A stretch of DNA of 64,000 nt from Gnetum montanum (lineage: Eukaryota; Streptophyta; Gnetopsida; Gnetales; Gnetaceae): NCBI GenBank assembly GCA_015680685.1, contig MNCI01029357.1, forward strand, positions 661,569 to 725,568, written 5' to 3'. How positions within the stretch are numbered: the first letter of the stretch is position 1; each line of letters starts with the position of its first letter. Positions 42,385-53,270 of the stretch are shown piece after piece. The notes beneath the pieces are model-generated. The model worked only from the letters and a program-made list of their open reading frames with translations, was not told where the DNA came from and searched no databases. A program made the translations under genes and the position numbers.

Positions 42385-42800
42385 CAAGGTCACATTGGGC
42401 ACACAGATTATGAAGAGCAAAAATCAAGGTTTAATGTGAAATTTGCCAAAGAGCATACTCTTATGAGTAGAGAACAAGGTCAAGTTTTATTGAGTAGATT
42501 CCACAAAGAGTAGGGTTAGATCAGGTAGAGCAGAGCAGGTTTAATTGAGAAAAACAACATTCAAAGAGCAAAAAAAGGCAAAATATTTGAAACAACAGAC
42601 TATGAGAAGCGAAGGGTAAGGTGAAATCCCGCAAAGCACATTCAGCAAAGAGTAGGGTCAGATCCAATGGAAAGCAGGGTCAGATCGGGCACAAGGTTTA
42701 TGATAAACATAGAGTGGGTTCAACAGAACTTTTCGTTTAGCTTTCAAAATTTTTGGACCAGCAGGGTCAAATATATAGGTATATTTAAGCTAGAAAAATA
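42385..42800 (+). mobile_element. Element E 3' LTR, right part
   Basis: Resumes the AG-rich text broken at 6667, with AGAGTAGGGTTAGATC, AGAGTAGGGTCAGATCC and CAGGGTCAGATCGGGC. The outer end could not be placed; TTCAACA at about 42719 is one candidate because the LTR starts TGTTGA. Confidence 0.5.
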
Positions 42801-44238
42801 GCGTCAAAGACATAACACAATTTTATTGCTTGCTTAGGAAGAATCATGGCACGAGATCTTCGACTTCTTACTAGCCTACAGTTATTAGGGAGGATTGTTG
42901 GATTAGCAGAAGTGTAATTTTTTTAAAAATTATTATATTCAAATTCAAACGTCGTCTTACGTGACGGATTACCATCACTCTTAAGTGATATCCTAACCTT
43001 TTGCAATGGCATCTTTTTCAAAATTTGAATGCTTTTGCAAATTTGAATGATTTTGCAAATTAGTAGGTGCGCTAGGTAACCGAAGAGATCAACGTAATCT
43101 TTTCTGCTACAAAGTCGATTAAATTTTAAATATCATAACACGCAGGGCACCAACCAGCAGCAAGCAAATTCAATACCAGAGAGCATTTACCATCAAGTTA
43201 TTATTTTATCTTATGACCCTGACCTATTCTTGCAGGTTGAAAAGACAACAATAGCCGAATATGCCGTAAAAAATAATTCAGGAAGATCCCTTTTACATCA
43301 TCCAAGGCTTGAGGCAGAAAGTTGGCTCCCTGTTTTTTCACCGTCATTTCAGAAACAATAATAATAAAATATAAGATCAGATTGATCACTAAAATAAAAA
43401 AAATGCCTGACTGAGCCAAGCAGTTAGAATATTAAGAAAAGAATGCGATGTCTGCCCTCCCCGTCACTTGTGTTTTGGCTGAAAGTATACCAGTAGGAAG
43501 TATTTAAGGAGGTGAGGATGTGCGTACATGACACGAAAATGGGGTAAACCTAAGTATTAGAAGGGAAATATGATGAAAATTCTGAAGTTCATGACAGAAG
43601 AATGGGTTAGACCCGGCTAAAGAGTGAAGACAAGTCAAATGGTGAAAATGTGTCCGATGGTCCTGCCCTTTCGGGCCTTCTTAGTTGACCATAAATAACA
43701 ATTGGAGTGGTTGGAGTGGAACCTACATGATAGTAGTTAACAATTATACACAGTAATGATGGTTTACTGTTTAGGCGTCTAATAGAAATAGAAATATGAT
43801 ATCCTACTCTAACAATAGCATGAAAGTATTAGTTGGCTATAAAATTAGGCATAAAGGTTTGGTAATTAATATCAATTAGGAAAATCCGATTTAACAATTG
43901 TGTTCTCCTTCCTAAGGTATTGTGTATGAAACGAGTCCAGGTTTAACCATTTCTATACGTAACAGGTGTGAGTGGTCCTCGTGGGGTTGTGCATCCTTGA
44001 TGTTTCGTTATACATCTCTTTAGAATGCAACTTTTATTTGACTAGACAAATGTATAGTTTGCCATTGTTCTGGGTTTTGACCTGGACATAGCGGCCAGTC
44101 CAATCTTGTGTTTTTTTACTTTTTTTTGCAACTTCCTTCCCGATGTTTTCCTGGTTGGACTTCCAAGGTTTATAGTCCATTCTTATGTCTTTTAAAAGTT
44201 GCTTGCATGATATTTCCCAGTGGTTTCCTGTTTATTAC
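42801..44238. other. Unrecognised, possibly single-copy DNA
   Basis: No transposon motif, LTR pair or strong frame. A hydrophobic minus-strand frame at 43201-43419 lacks an ATG. The region differs in texture from the flanks and could be host intergenic DNA. Confidence 0.4.
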
Positions 44239-44408
44239 CTTTCGGGGTTTATAGTAGGGCGGTATTTTCGACGGGTAAAGTGCGGACCAATATGAAAATC
44301 TACACCACGTGAAGAAAGAACGTCTTTCGGGTTTATAGTAGGGCGGTATTTTCTCCGGGTAATGTGCGGACCAATATGAAAATCTACACTACGTGAAGAA
44401 AGAAAGTC
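44239..44408. repeat. Tandem duplication of about 85 bp
   Basis: Two head-to-tail copies (44239-44323 and 44324-44407) starting CTTTCGGG(G)TTTATAGTAGG and containing GTGCGGACCAATATGAAAA, then CTACAC(C/T)ACGTGAAGAAAG. Only a handful of differences, so it is young compared with its surroundings. Each copy has a CCAAT and an ACGTGA word. Confidence 0.85.
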
Positions 44409-44979
44409 TTTCCTTTTTTAGGAAATTTGTGTAACCACTTTCACTTGTGCGTTTCCATGTCATAAATTCATAATCAACAGCTCTGGTCAATGATGAATTC
44501 AAGTACCTGTAACCCGAAGTTTGGGGGTGCCATTCTGACGTAAAATATGTGCTGCGGATTTTTGGATTGATGGAGACACGGCAGCGGGGTATGGACAGCT
44601 GAAATCAAATTCATTAGAAATGAAATGATATAAACACTTTGAATTTTCTTTATTTCCTTTTGACCTCCATTACTATATAAAATGTATGCCGTAGCATTGA
44701 AGGTTGTTGAAGGTTACTTGGTTATCGCTTAACAGTTTCCATAATAAAGCAAAACTCGGAAATGAATAGTTTAAAGAGATGTATACCATGAATATCACAA
44801 CACATTTCTAATTCTTTGATTATATGTTTAGGAAAAAAATACTGTAAAACAAATATATGAAATTGAAATTGAAATTGAAGCTTTATTATATGCAAAGATC
44901 TATAAAATTTATTAGATAGATATTGCATTTTCATAAAAAATAAAGATATCTTTTACAAATTGAGTAAGCACTAATGGGG
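44409..44979. other. Unrecognised spacer before the LINE
   Basis: No clear feature. A run of GAAATTGAAATTGAAATTG at about 44860 is a short simple repeat. Confidence 0.4.
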
Positions 44980-47900
44980 CAGCAAAATCAAATCATACAA
45001 GTTTTTTGCTATAAGATTATAACGTTGTCTCAAATGGATAATCTTATTACAAGAAAGAAACATATGTAACTCATCTTCAAAGGCTCCTAACCTACACAAC
45101 CTATAAATATACTCTTCTTTGGGGAGTTGAATCCATCTCATTCTTTTAATTATAAGATGATAAGTACTTAAGGGAACCTTGCTAATACCATTTCTATACT
45201 TAATTGGAAAAGCAATTAAGAGATAATGAGCTTTTTTGTCTAGTTTATTAGATCTAATGTGATCTAGATAAAATTGTTTCTTTCCTTCTCTATTAGACCA
45301 AATCTGTGTTAAAACTTTCTACTTGACTAGTTGGCAAATATGCTTAGGATCTTGTTGCATGTCCTCCCAAGAGATATTCTATTTTCTCAACCATTGCAGT
45401 TCATAAAAATACCAACCACAATCTTGTGGATCCTCAATAATTGCTTTAGAGATTTTATCTTGCTTTGAACTATACAAGCTATGAGTGTACATAATGAATT
45501 GGCACATGGCTTTTGTTTTTAAAGGTAATAAGTCACATTCACATAATAACATTGGATAAGTTGTTTACAACTTCATCTTTAATTCATCAAATTGATTCTT
45601 TCAATATCTTTTTAAAGTTTAGCACTAGGTCCAAGTCCCCAAACAACACATCCATACAATACAATAGTATAGATGATAGTATGAAATATTTTTTTTCTAA
45701 CCTTCCAAGCCTATAGTCCTAAATCCGTGTACTTGTTTTTAAAAGCATATGAAGCCTTGAAACCTCCTAGTATTCTTTCTTTGATGCACTTTCTGTAGTT
45801 GTAATTGTTCATATAAATGAGACCTAGATTTTTAAAAGAATATACTATTTTCATACTGGCACCTCAAAAATAGAAGTTATAATAAGTATTTCTTGTACTC
45901 TACATCATCAATTTGGTAGTCTTCACATTCACTTATAGATTAAAGAGAGAAAATAATGTTCTAAAATTTGCAACATATTTTACAGACTTTTTACAGTAGC
46001 AAAGATCAAAGAAGCATCATTTACATATGAAAAGAGATTTAATGCTTAGGAGTCAATTTTGATAACTTAATTATCTTGCCCATTGCATAACCATTCTTGA
46101 ATTTCATCAATAAAGATACTAAAGAGAGTTGAAGCAAGTGGATAACCTTACATTACTTCTTCATAGAATCTTTGAGTTGCTCTAGTCAAATTTGAAGGAA
46201 GGTGACTTTTATGCAAGTGCAACAATAGTTTTGAGTGTACCACTAAATCATATGCTTTTGGAAAATTAATAAAACAGATAAAATCTTTTTATTTAGTATT
46301 TTTACAGTTTCTATGCAGTGTCTCATAGTAACTAAGTGATCAATAGTGGATTCATTTTGTCTAAAATCCACCTAACATATTTTCTTAACTTGGTTAACTT
46401 TAGCCCAAGAACTAAGTCTCTTTTCTAGTAGAGTGATCAATAACTTAGTAAAAATATTATTCACAATGATCATTTGATATTTTTTTAAATTATTTTTATT
46501 CCCCTTTTTATGTGATAAGATAACTTTATTAGTTTTTTAGTGTTGATCTAATCCTTAATCCATTGCTAAATTTAATGTGTATCAAGTTTCTCTATGAATA
46601 GCAAGTTTTGTCTACTTTAATAATTCTACATATAAGCCATTTAAATCTACATCCTTGCTAGATGCAAGGTTTTAAATATCCTCTATGACTTAAGAGTAAA
46701 TTGGAGAGGTTCTGGTTATACAATAACAATAGACTTCTCATCTCCTTTTGCAAATGATTTATTGTAAAATGTATAGATATCTTAAAAAGAAAAATTAAAT
46801 GATGAAGAGGCTTTATAATAAAATAATTACCAAAACTATTTATACTCTTATTTAATGTTCTAAGAAAAATATTCGTGTTGCATCCTATAAATTTCTTTCT
46901 CTTAGTATTAATCAAACATTTATATGTCTCAACTAAACTTTTTCTATAAACTTGCGTTCTTAATATATTGTCTAGCTTGTACGCAATCTTTATCAAACCA
47001 AGTCTTCTGAGCACCTCATTATTATGAATGCAGAACTTGCTTAGCTGCTCTAGAAAAAATTTGTTCAAGTTCCTTATGATAGCTTTCAAGAGTTCATTTG
47101 TTATGTGTTGCATCCATATATTTTTTCTTGACTTTTGGGGTGACTTTGTATTGAAATTTTTTTATTCTTATTTTTTATTATTTAAAAAAAATTTGAATTT
47201 TCAATATAAACTGTACATGATAATGGAAAGACTTCACTAAATCTTCTCCAATTTTCAGCTTACTAAATTCAATATCTTTTTAAAAATATAAAAGAAAATT
47301 AATATAAGAGTTACCTTGAAGTATTTGCCAAGTAAATGATGAAGTTTGTGGAAATCTAGCAAGGCCATTGTAAATGAGTAGATCAAAAATTTTTGTCCAT
47401 TCTAATAATTGTTAACCCATCTTATTAATAGTGTTATCTACAAAATGTCTATCCAACTGTGATTTTCAACAATGTCTAAATTGCCAACATTATGTTACCA
47501 CTAAATAATTTTTATTTGCTATGAACATATCCTCGTATTAAAATCTTTACAAATAAGCACTAAGCATCTTACCAAAAAATTCTATAATATTTCTACCTAA
47601 GAATTGAAACGAATGATTATGAGACAACTCTATAGAATCATACAATGGAGGATCTCGAGGGACAAAACAACATATGATAAGGAAAACACAACCATGCTAA
47701 TATTAGATTTTTAACCAAACATATTGTCTATGATTACTAATTTTTTTTCTAAAAGCATACAATTTTTATGAAATTTCCTAACACTACCATGTCACCAAAA
47801 TGTCCATCTCATTACCCTATTCTTGTGAAATCTAAGAACTACAAAATACACAAAACCAACATCTTCCCAAGTTTCAAAAAAACTAAAAGCATCAAAGCTA

Positions 47901-48653
47901 TAAAAGAAACTAATACTATCCAATGAAACAATTTTATTTGCAATTTCATTATCTATATTAAGAAATGCATACTTTAAAGGGCCTATACATTTTTAATTAA
48001 TATTTGGAATATTGCTTATTTGTAATTATTACCATGTTGCTAGCATTTAAGTATGCTACAAAACCTTTTTTACATGCTTTCTTAATCTTTTTTCATTGTT
48101 TAGTCCTTTCTACAAGTTTTGTATGAGTAAGATCCTTATTTATCCAAACTCTTTTTTCATTCTTACTTTTCTTCAAGTGACTTCAAATATGTTCTTTATC
48201 TTCTATGTCACAAAACATAATAATTAAATGCCAAGGCTTTTCAAGTAGTTTATGTGAGACCCTAAAAACTTTAGCAATATTTAAAGAAGGTATATACATA
48301 TCATCTATAATTTTTCAATGTTTTAAACTAAAATCTCATTTGTTTAATCCTTCACCTTTGAGATACCTACAAATCAGAAATTTTTTTCCTTGTCTTTTTC
48401 CATCTTGCTCATTTGAACCTTTGGTTACTACAAATTCCATCTTTATCTCTTTTTCTTCAAGTTTAGATTCATTTTCATGTTTCTTAATGTTGGCTTTAAT
48501 TTTTGCTATTTCAAAAAAAAAATTTTCATTATTCTTTGGAGTAGTACTAGTATCCTTTTTCTTCTCAATTCTCTCTTTGAGGGATGATAACCTTTGAAAA
48601 ATTTCTTTGTTTTGTTCATGAATTTCATCTAGTAGTGCTATTGTGCTAACCAT
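44980..48653 (-). pseudogene. LINE retrotransposon, near full length but decayed
   Basis: Minus-strand order. 48653-47990: N-terminal coiled coil (LSSLKERIEKKKDTSTTP) and a nucleic-acid-binding-like part (EKPWHLIIMFCDIEDKEHI, WINKDLTHTKLVE). 47900-47300: traces of an endonuclease (SVRKFHKNCMLLEKKLVI, HYDSIE-like). 46500-45980: RT with KKGNKNNLKKYQMIIVNNIF, MRHCIETVKILNKK, FPKAYDLVVHSKLLLHL, YPLASTLFSIFIDEIQEW and FSYVNDASLIFATV, the last replacing the YADD box. 45650-45000: VLLYGCVVWGLGPSAKL and a Cys/His end (RLCRLGAFEDELHMFLSC). Many stops and shifts. No poly-A tail or TSD was found. Confidence 0.8.
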
Positions 48654-49199
48654 ATGCTCCTATTAGGCAACTAAAATTTCTTTGAAAATAGTTGTAATTA
48701 AAGTATATAAAGAGGATTTACCAATATTAACAAGTATAAATTAAAGTAAATAAACCTTTAATAAATATAAAGATTATTATAAAGGCTTGGAAGCATATAT
48801 ATGGTAGTTAAAGGATCATTTGGTTGATACATTTAATCAATGAGATGTTGTAGAAAGGAAAAATGCAAGATGATCAAAAGAGTTACTTAGAAGGAAAGCA
48901 TTATACCTATCTAAAAAAAAAGAAGATATTTAAAAGTATGGCAAAAAAAAAAAAGGTATTAAGCATATGAGCTATATCATGAATTTATGAAATAGGTTTT
49001 AAGGTAATTAATACCTTTTTAGTATTAATTTAGTTTTATCCCTAAAAGCTTAATTATGAAAGTAATTTTACTATTAAGATAACTAATGAAAATATTTAGA
49101 GATGAAAAGACTAATCTAAAAATTAGTTTTGTTAATTTAGAAAAAAACTTATAATGGAGTTTCTTACAAAATTATTTGATAGACTTTAAATAATAAAGA
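48654..49199. other. AT-rich spacer
   Basis: Very AT-rich with A runs (48910-48960). Nothing coding. Confidence 0.4.
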
Positions 49200-50267
49200 T
49201 ATTCCTCTTGCATATATCACATAAGGAATGAACCACATAAGGCTCTTCTTGACTTAGGTTCCAGAGTCAAATTAATATCACGAGAGATGTATAAACCCTA
49301 GAACTTGCCTCCACTCAAGAAAAGCAATATTCAATTAGAGCTGGCTAACTAGTCCATCACTGTCCCTTTGGGACCTGTGGAGGACATTATTACCACTATG
49401 TGTGGTTGGTCATACCTAGCTAATTTCCTAGTGATAGAAGTCAACAATAATAAAGGGGACTTCCCAATTATAATGGGGAGGGCATGGCCCACCACCATCA
49501 ACGCATGACTAGGAATTTGCGATCTTTCCTTGGAAATATCTAAGGAAAAAATTTATGGAAAGATCAAGAAGAAGAAAGTTCCATGCATCACATACAGTGA
49601 TACTGAGGGTGATGACATACAGGAATGCTTAGCATCTCCTGCATGCAATCGGTGTGCCCAAGAAACTCAGATACAAAGGTTCCTGTATGTAGCAACCACG
49701 TAACAAGAGAAGACACGGTGGTTGATAGCTAATCAAGCGAGCAGCCCACCAATATGCATGGAACTAACTGGGGGAATGACTTTCAACCACAATGAAAGCA
49801 TAGATACATTGGAGTATGAGCATCGCCAACTTCCAACCCTTAATCTAAAAACATGAATTGGGAGAAGTTGGAAACTTCTAAAAAATTCAAACAAACGCTC
49901 ATTATTTCGGATCTCTCCCTTTCAATTCAGTCATGGGGGAGATGGCCACCTATGCTGATCATTTGAGGCCCTCAGTTTCTTTTTAAGTTTTTGTTTTACA
50001 ATTTCCTTTAATTTTTCTTGTTTTTGTTTTACAACATCGTTCATACTTTTCCATTTATTTCTATGTGCGTGTTATCCATTTTGTTAAGTTTTTCAGCTAA
50101 TAAGTGCTCTTAATGATGATATGAACTATTTTTTATTGGTTGCTAATGTTTGGTTTTTACCTTTAAGTTACGATGTTAATACTAAGGTATGGTTCTTTTG
50201 ATATAGCAGGCAATGAGTCCACATCATCCATGCATCCCTAAATTTCTATGGTCTCTCTTGGCTTGGA
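49200..50267 (+). pseudogene. Element F: Athila-like protease joined to 3' end, pol deleted
   Basis: Plus-strand frame with ALLDLGSRVKLISREMY (aspartic protease site, D-L-G), LANFLVIEVNNNKGDFPIIM and LSLEISKEKIYGKIKKKK, CITYSDTEGDDIQECL and QETQIQRFLYVATT, matching element G (55790-56290) block by block. At about 49935 it jumps to AGTCATGGGGGAGATGGCCA, which in G occurs only after integrase (59375). The whole RT-RNase H-integrase block, about 2.9 kb in G, is therefore missing. It continues to the gap at 50268. Confidence 0.75.
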
Positions 50268-50851
50268 NNNNNNNNNNNNNNNNNNNNNNNNNNNNNNNNN
50301 NNNNNNNNNNNNNNNNNNNNNNNNNNNNNNNNNNNNNNNNNNNNNNNNNNNNNNNNNNNNNNNNNNNNNNNNNNNNNNNNNNNNNNNNNNNNNNNNNNNN
50401 NNNNNNNNNNNNNNNNNNNNNNNNNNNNNNNNNNNNNNNNNNNNNNNNNNNNNNNNNNNNNNNNNNNNNNNNNNNNNNNNNNNNNNNNNNNNNNNNNNNN
50501 NNNNNNNNNNNNNNNNNNNNNNNNNNNNNNNNNNNNNNNNNNNNNNNNNNNNNNNNNNNNNNNNNNNNNNNNNNNNNNNNNNNNNNNNNNNNNNNNNNNN
50601 NNNNNNNNNNNNNNNNNNNNNNNNNNNNNNNNNNNNNNNNNNNNNNNNNNNNNNNNNNNNNNNNNNNNNNNNNNNNNNNNNNNNNNNNNNNNNNNNNNNN
50701 NNNNNNNNNNNNNNNNNNNNNNNNNNNNNNNNNNNNNNNNNNNNNNNNNNNNNNNNNNNNNNNNNNNNNNNNNNNNNNNNNNNNNNNNNNNNNNNNNNNN
50801 NNNNNNNNNNNNNNNNNNNNNNNNNNNNNNNNNNNNNNNNNNNNNNNNNNN
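50268..50851. other. Assembly gap (584 N)
   Basis: Unsequenced bases between F and its presumed 3' LTR. Confidence 0.99.
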
Positions 50852-51550
50852 ATTAATTTCTTTCCCTTAACATTTTTGCAATCAACTCTATTTTGTTCAT
50901 TTCCATCTTGACATCCATTTCATCGACGTTATAGTTGTCTCTTTTTCTTCATCTTTCTTATTCCTTCTCTTTTTCCATTCTCTCACTACCAGAGGTTCAT
51001 GATTAGTCATGGGGGTTCTGGTCTAATTTTTTCAATTTTCTCCTAGCCCCTGCACCTTCGGTAGTCACCGATATTATATCTTTAGAATCCACAATTAGCC
51101 ATCCACAACTCAGCCAATGGACCTTACACCGAAGTAAGGTATCATTTGTATTGTGATTTTTTTACCCTTGGTAATATAGGACTGTGTTGTGTGTGCAAAT
51201 GACAATCATACAACAATGGATTGGATTTGGAGGGAACACTTGGAATGGAGCGGTGCTGAAGTAGTTACGCAAGGAATAAGATTGATGGCACACTTATGGA
51301 TGGACAATGGAAGGTGCAATATTGGCGTTGGTAGTAGCAGATTTCTTCTCTCTTCTCTCTCAGTTGCCAAATAAGGCCTTATGTCAAATGTATAAAGTGT
51401 TCACTCTTATTGTCGTGAACACTATTTTTGTCATGTTTTGTAATGATGATCTGTTCACATGTCATCCCATTCACCATTATTTCCATTCAAGTCAATAATC
51501 CAATAGATTTCCAATATTTTGTAAGGAACTCGAGGACGAGTTTTTATTCA
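50852..51550 (+). other. 3' non-coding region upstream of LTR H
   Basis: C/T-rich then mixed sequence. Short frames only. ACTCGAGGACGAG at 51527-51541 echoes the equivalent place in D. Confidence 0.45.
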
Positions 51551-51562
51551 TTCATGGGGGTA
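51551..51562 (+). other. Polypurine tract before LTR H
   Basis: TTCATGGGGGTA directly before the LTR, as in D (TTGGGGGTA). Confidence 0.55.
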
Positions 51563-51610
51563 TGATGGGATGCAATATCGCATGGGCCATGATATCGCAT
51601 CATTCCCTGT

Positions 51611-51630
51611 GATATCGCGTACGCGATATC
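51611..51630. repeat. Perfect 20-bp palindrome in LTR H U3
   Basis: GATATCGCGTACGCGATATC is its own reverse complement and lies about 20 bases upstream of the TATA box. Three more GATATCGC or ATATCGCAT words precede it (51573-51612). D has decayed versions in the same place. Confidence 0.85.
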
Positions 51631-51648
51631 ACAGCGTGCCACCAGTTC

Positions 51649-51656
51649 TATAAATA
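51649..51656 (+). promoter_or_regulatory. TATA box in LTR H
   Basis: TATAAATA on the plus strand, the orientation expected for this LTR. Confidence 0.65.
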
Positions 51657-52369
51657 AGAGGTGGCTCTCCCTTGTTTCTCCATCTAGATCTAGACCTTAT
51701 CCAAAATCCTTCCATTTTTCCATTACAGAGTTAGAATAATTTCCATGTGCCCGTAGTAGGAGTCACAAAGTTAACGGATCTTTATTCAAGAAATTCCGTA
51801 CCTGAGCACACAATTGTGTACGACAATAAAGATGAACTTTTGGATAAACCTTGTAGTGCATGGAATAAGCTAAATAGGACTTTACTTATTGTTAATTATT
51901 TAAATTCTTTCTTAAGGACTTAATCTCTCTCAACCCTCAACTCTCATAGTTAAGTGCATTTAGTATGACCGCTTCAGGCACGTGCGTTACGCTTGGCAAT
52001 CCTAGTAACAAATAGCGCTTGGTAATCCCAGTAGCGTTACATTGGTTCAAGGTGTGACACAACAAGTGGGAACAGATATTGAAGCTAAGATAATTAAGGC
52101 TTAGTTAGTTAAATTTAGTTACTTAGTCTCTTCACCCCTTTCCTCTCTTAGCATAGGCAATAAAACATAAAAGATATAAAAATCACATGCCTCAAGCTTA
52201 CTTAACCATACAACTATGAAAAATACAAGTAAGCTTGGGAGGACAATGATTGATTAACCTTAGGTGTTCCATAAGGCATGTAGGCACTTAGTCTGTGGAG
52301 TTCGATCAGATCGCACGTGTAATGCTCGTATTTGTATGGCTGAGTCTAGGGGTACCTCGCCACTTATCA

Positions 52370-52560
52370 CTAACTAAAAAACACAATATGATATTCTTTT
52401 TGCATTGTAATACCTCATAACCTTTCCTAGAATAAGAGGAAGTATGAAAGGAAACATTCAAAAATAAAAATATGTAAACATAGTAGATCATGAAAAGGAT
52501 CATTAAGTAAAGGCTCAAAAGAGATTTAGTAAGGATCTTACATATGAAAATATTAATTTA
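52370..52560. other. Short spacer between H and I
   Basis: AT-rich, no feature seen. Confidence 0.4.
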
Positions 52561-53061
52561 TGTAACATCTTGTTCTCGGATGTCAGAATCACTTAATTTA
52601 TTATATTCATCATTTTCTTAGATAATATACTAGAAAAATTATAAATATTTACTAAATGAATTAACTAGTAAATAAATAATTGGTACTATAGAATAAAACA
52701 AGGAAAATGTAAAAATTTTATTAATAGAAGAGAGTAGTGTAATTCCATCTAGGTTGTCTTCCCATGCTACTTAAGCCTTAAAGGCAATTTGGCACTACCA
52801 TCATGATTAGGCTATCCTACTAAAGGGGTGATTAGTCCCTTTTTGTCTTACTTCACTTGGCTTCTATTACTTGCCTCTCCTAGCTCTGCAACTCCATGCT
52901 TGGCATGACCTCTAATCCTGACCTTAAATGGCATAGGTCAAACCCTTTCCCGAGGGATACATGAATAATTGTAACTTCTCATAATGAGGTGCCCTTTCAT
53001 TTGAAGGCTAATTACATTGTTTACAATTTTTTCCACCCTTAACAAGGGATAGGACATTACA
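52561..53061 (-). mobile_element. Element I 3' LTR (chromovirus)
   Basis: 501 bp with ends TGTAACA and GGACATTACA on the plus strand, so TGTAATGTCC...TGTTACA on the coding strand. Next to it on the inner side is AAGGGACGTAGAT (coding strand), a polypurine tract, then GTGCTCAAGGATGAGCTAGA, the usual end of chromoviral 3' regions. The partner LTR is not in the window. Confidence 0.65.
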
Positions 53062-53270
53062 ATCTACGTCCCTTAGGCATCTAGCTCATCCTTGAGCACT
53101 TTCTTTATGTCCATCTACTCAGCTACTACTTCATTGTTATGCTCCTTATCTTTGGTTCCTTTATTTTTCTCATTATCATCTATACAAATGAATGATCAAA
53201 AATAATAAAACATAATTCATTACATCCATAAAAAATACAATTTATCATTCAATATCATGATGATCAAAAA
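53062..53270 (-). other. 3' untranslated region of element I
   Basis: Minus-strand DNA between the integrase C-terminus and the 3' LTR, no frame. Confidence 0.45.

Larger units (their letters stand above)
51563..52369 (+). mobile_element. LTR H: D-family 3' LTR, probably of element F
   Basis: 807 bp. It is the reverse-complement relative of the D LTR: TGATGGG at the start, CTATAAATA at 51649-51656, and the terminal block GGGGTACCTCGCCACTTATCA. F, the gap and H share orientation, which suggests one element whose 5' part is lost. Confidence 0.8.

Noticed and set aside
43201-43419. Hydrophobic minus-strand ORF that looks like a small membrane protein
   Set aside because: The apparent start codon is TTG, not ATG, no splice sites or homologue could be recognised, and the remainder of the frame is ordinary AT-rich sequence.
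44980-48653. A functional LINE with YADD active site
   Set aside because: The box reads YVND and the frame is broken many times, so only a decayed copy is called.
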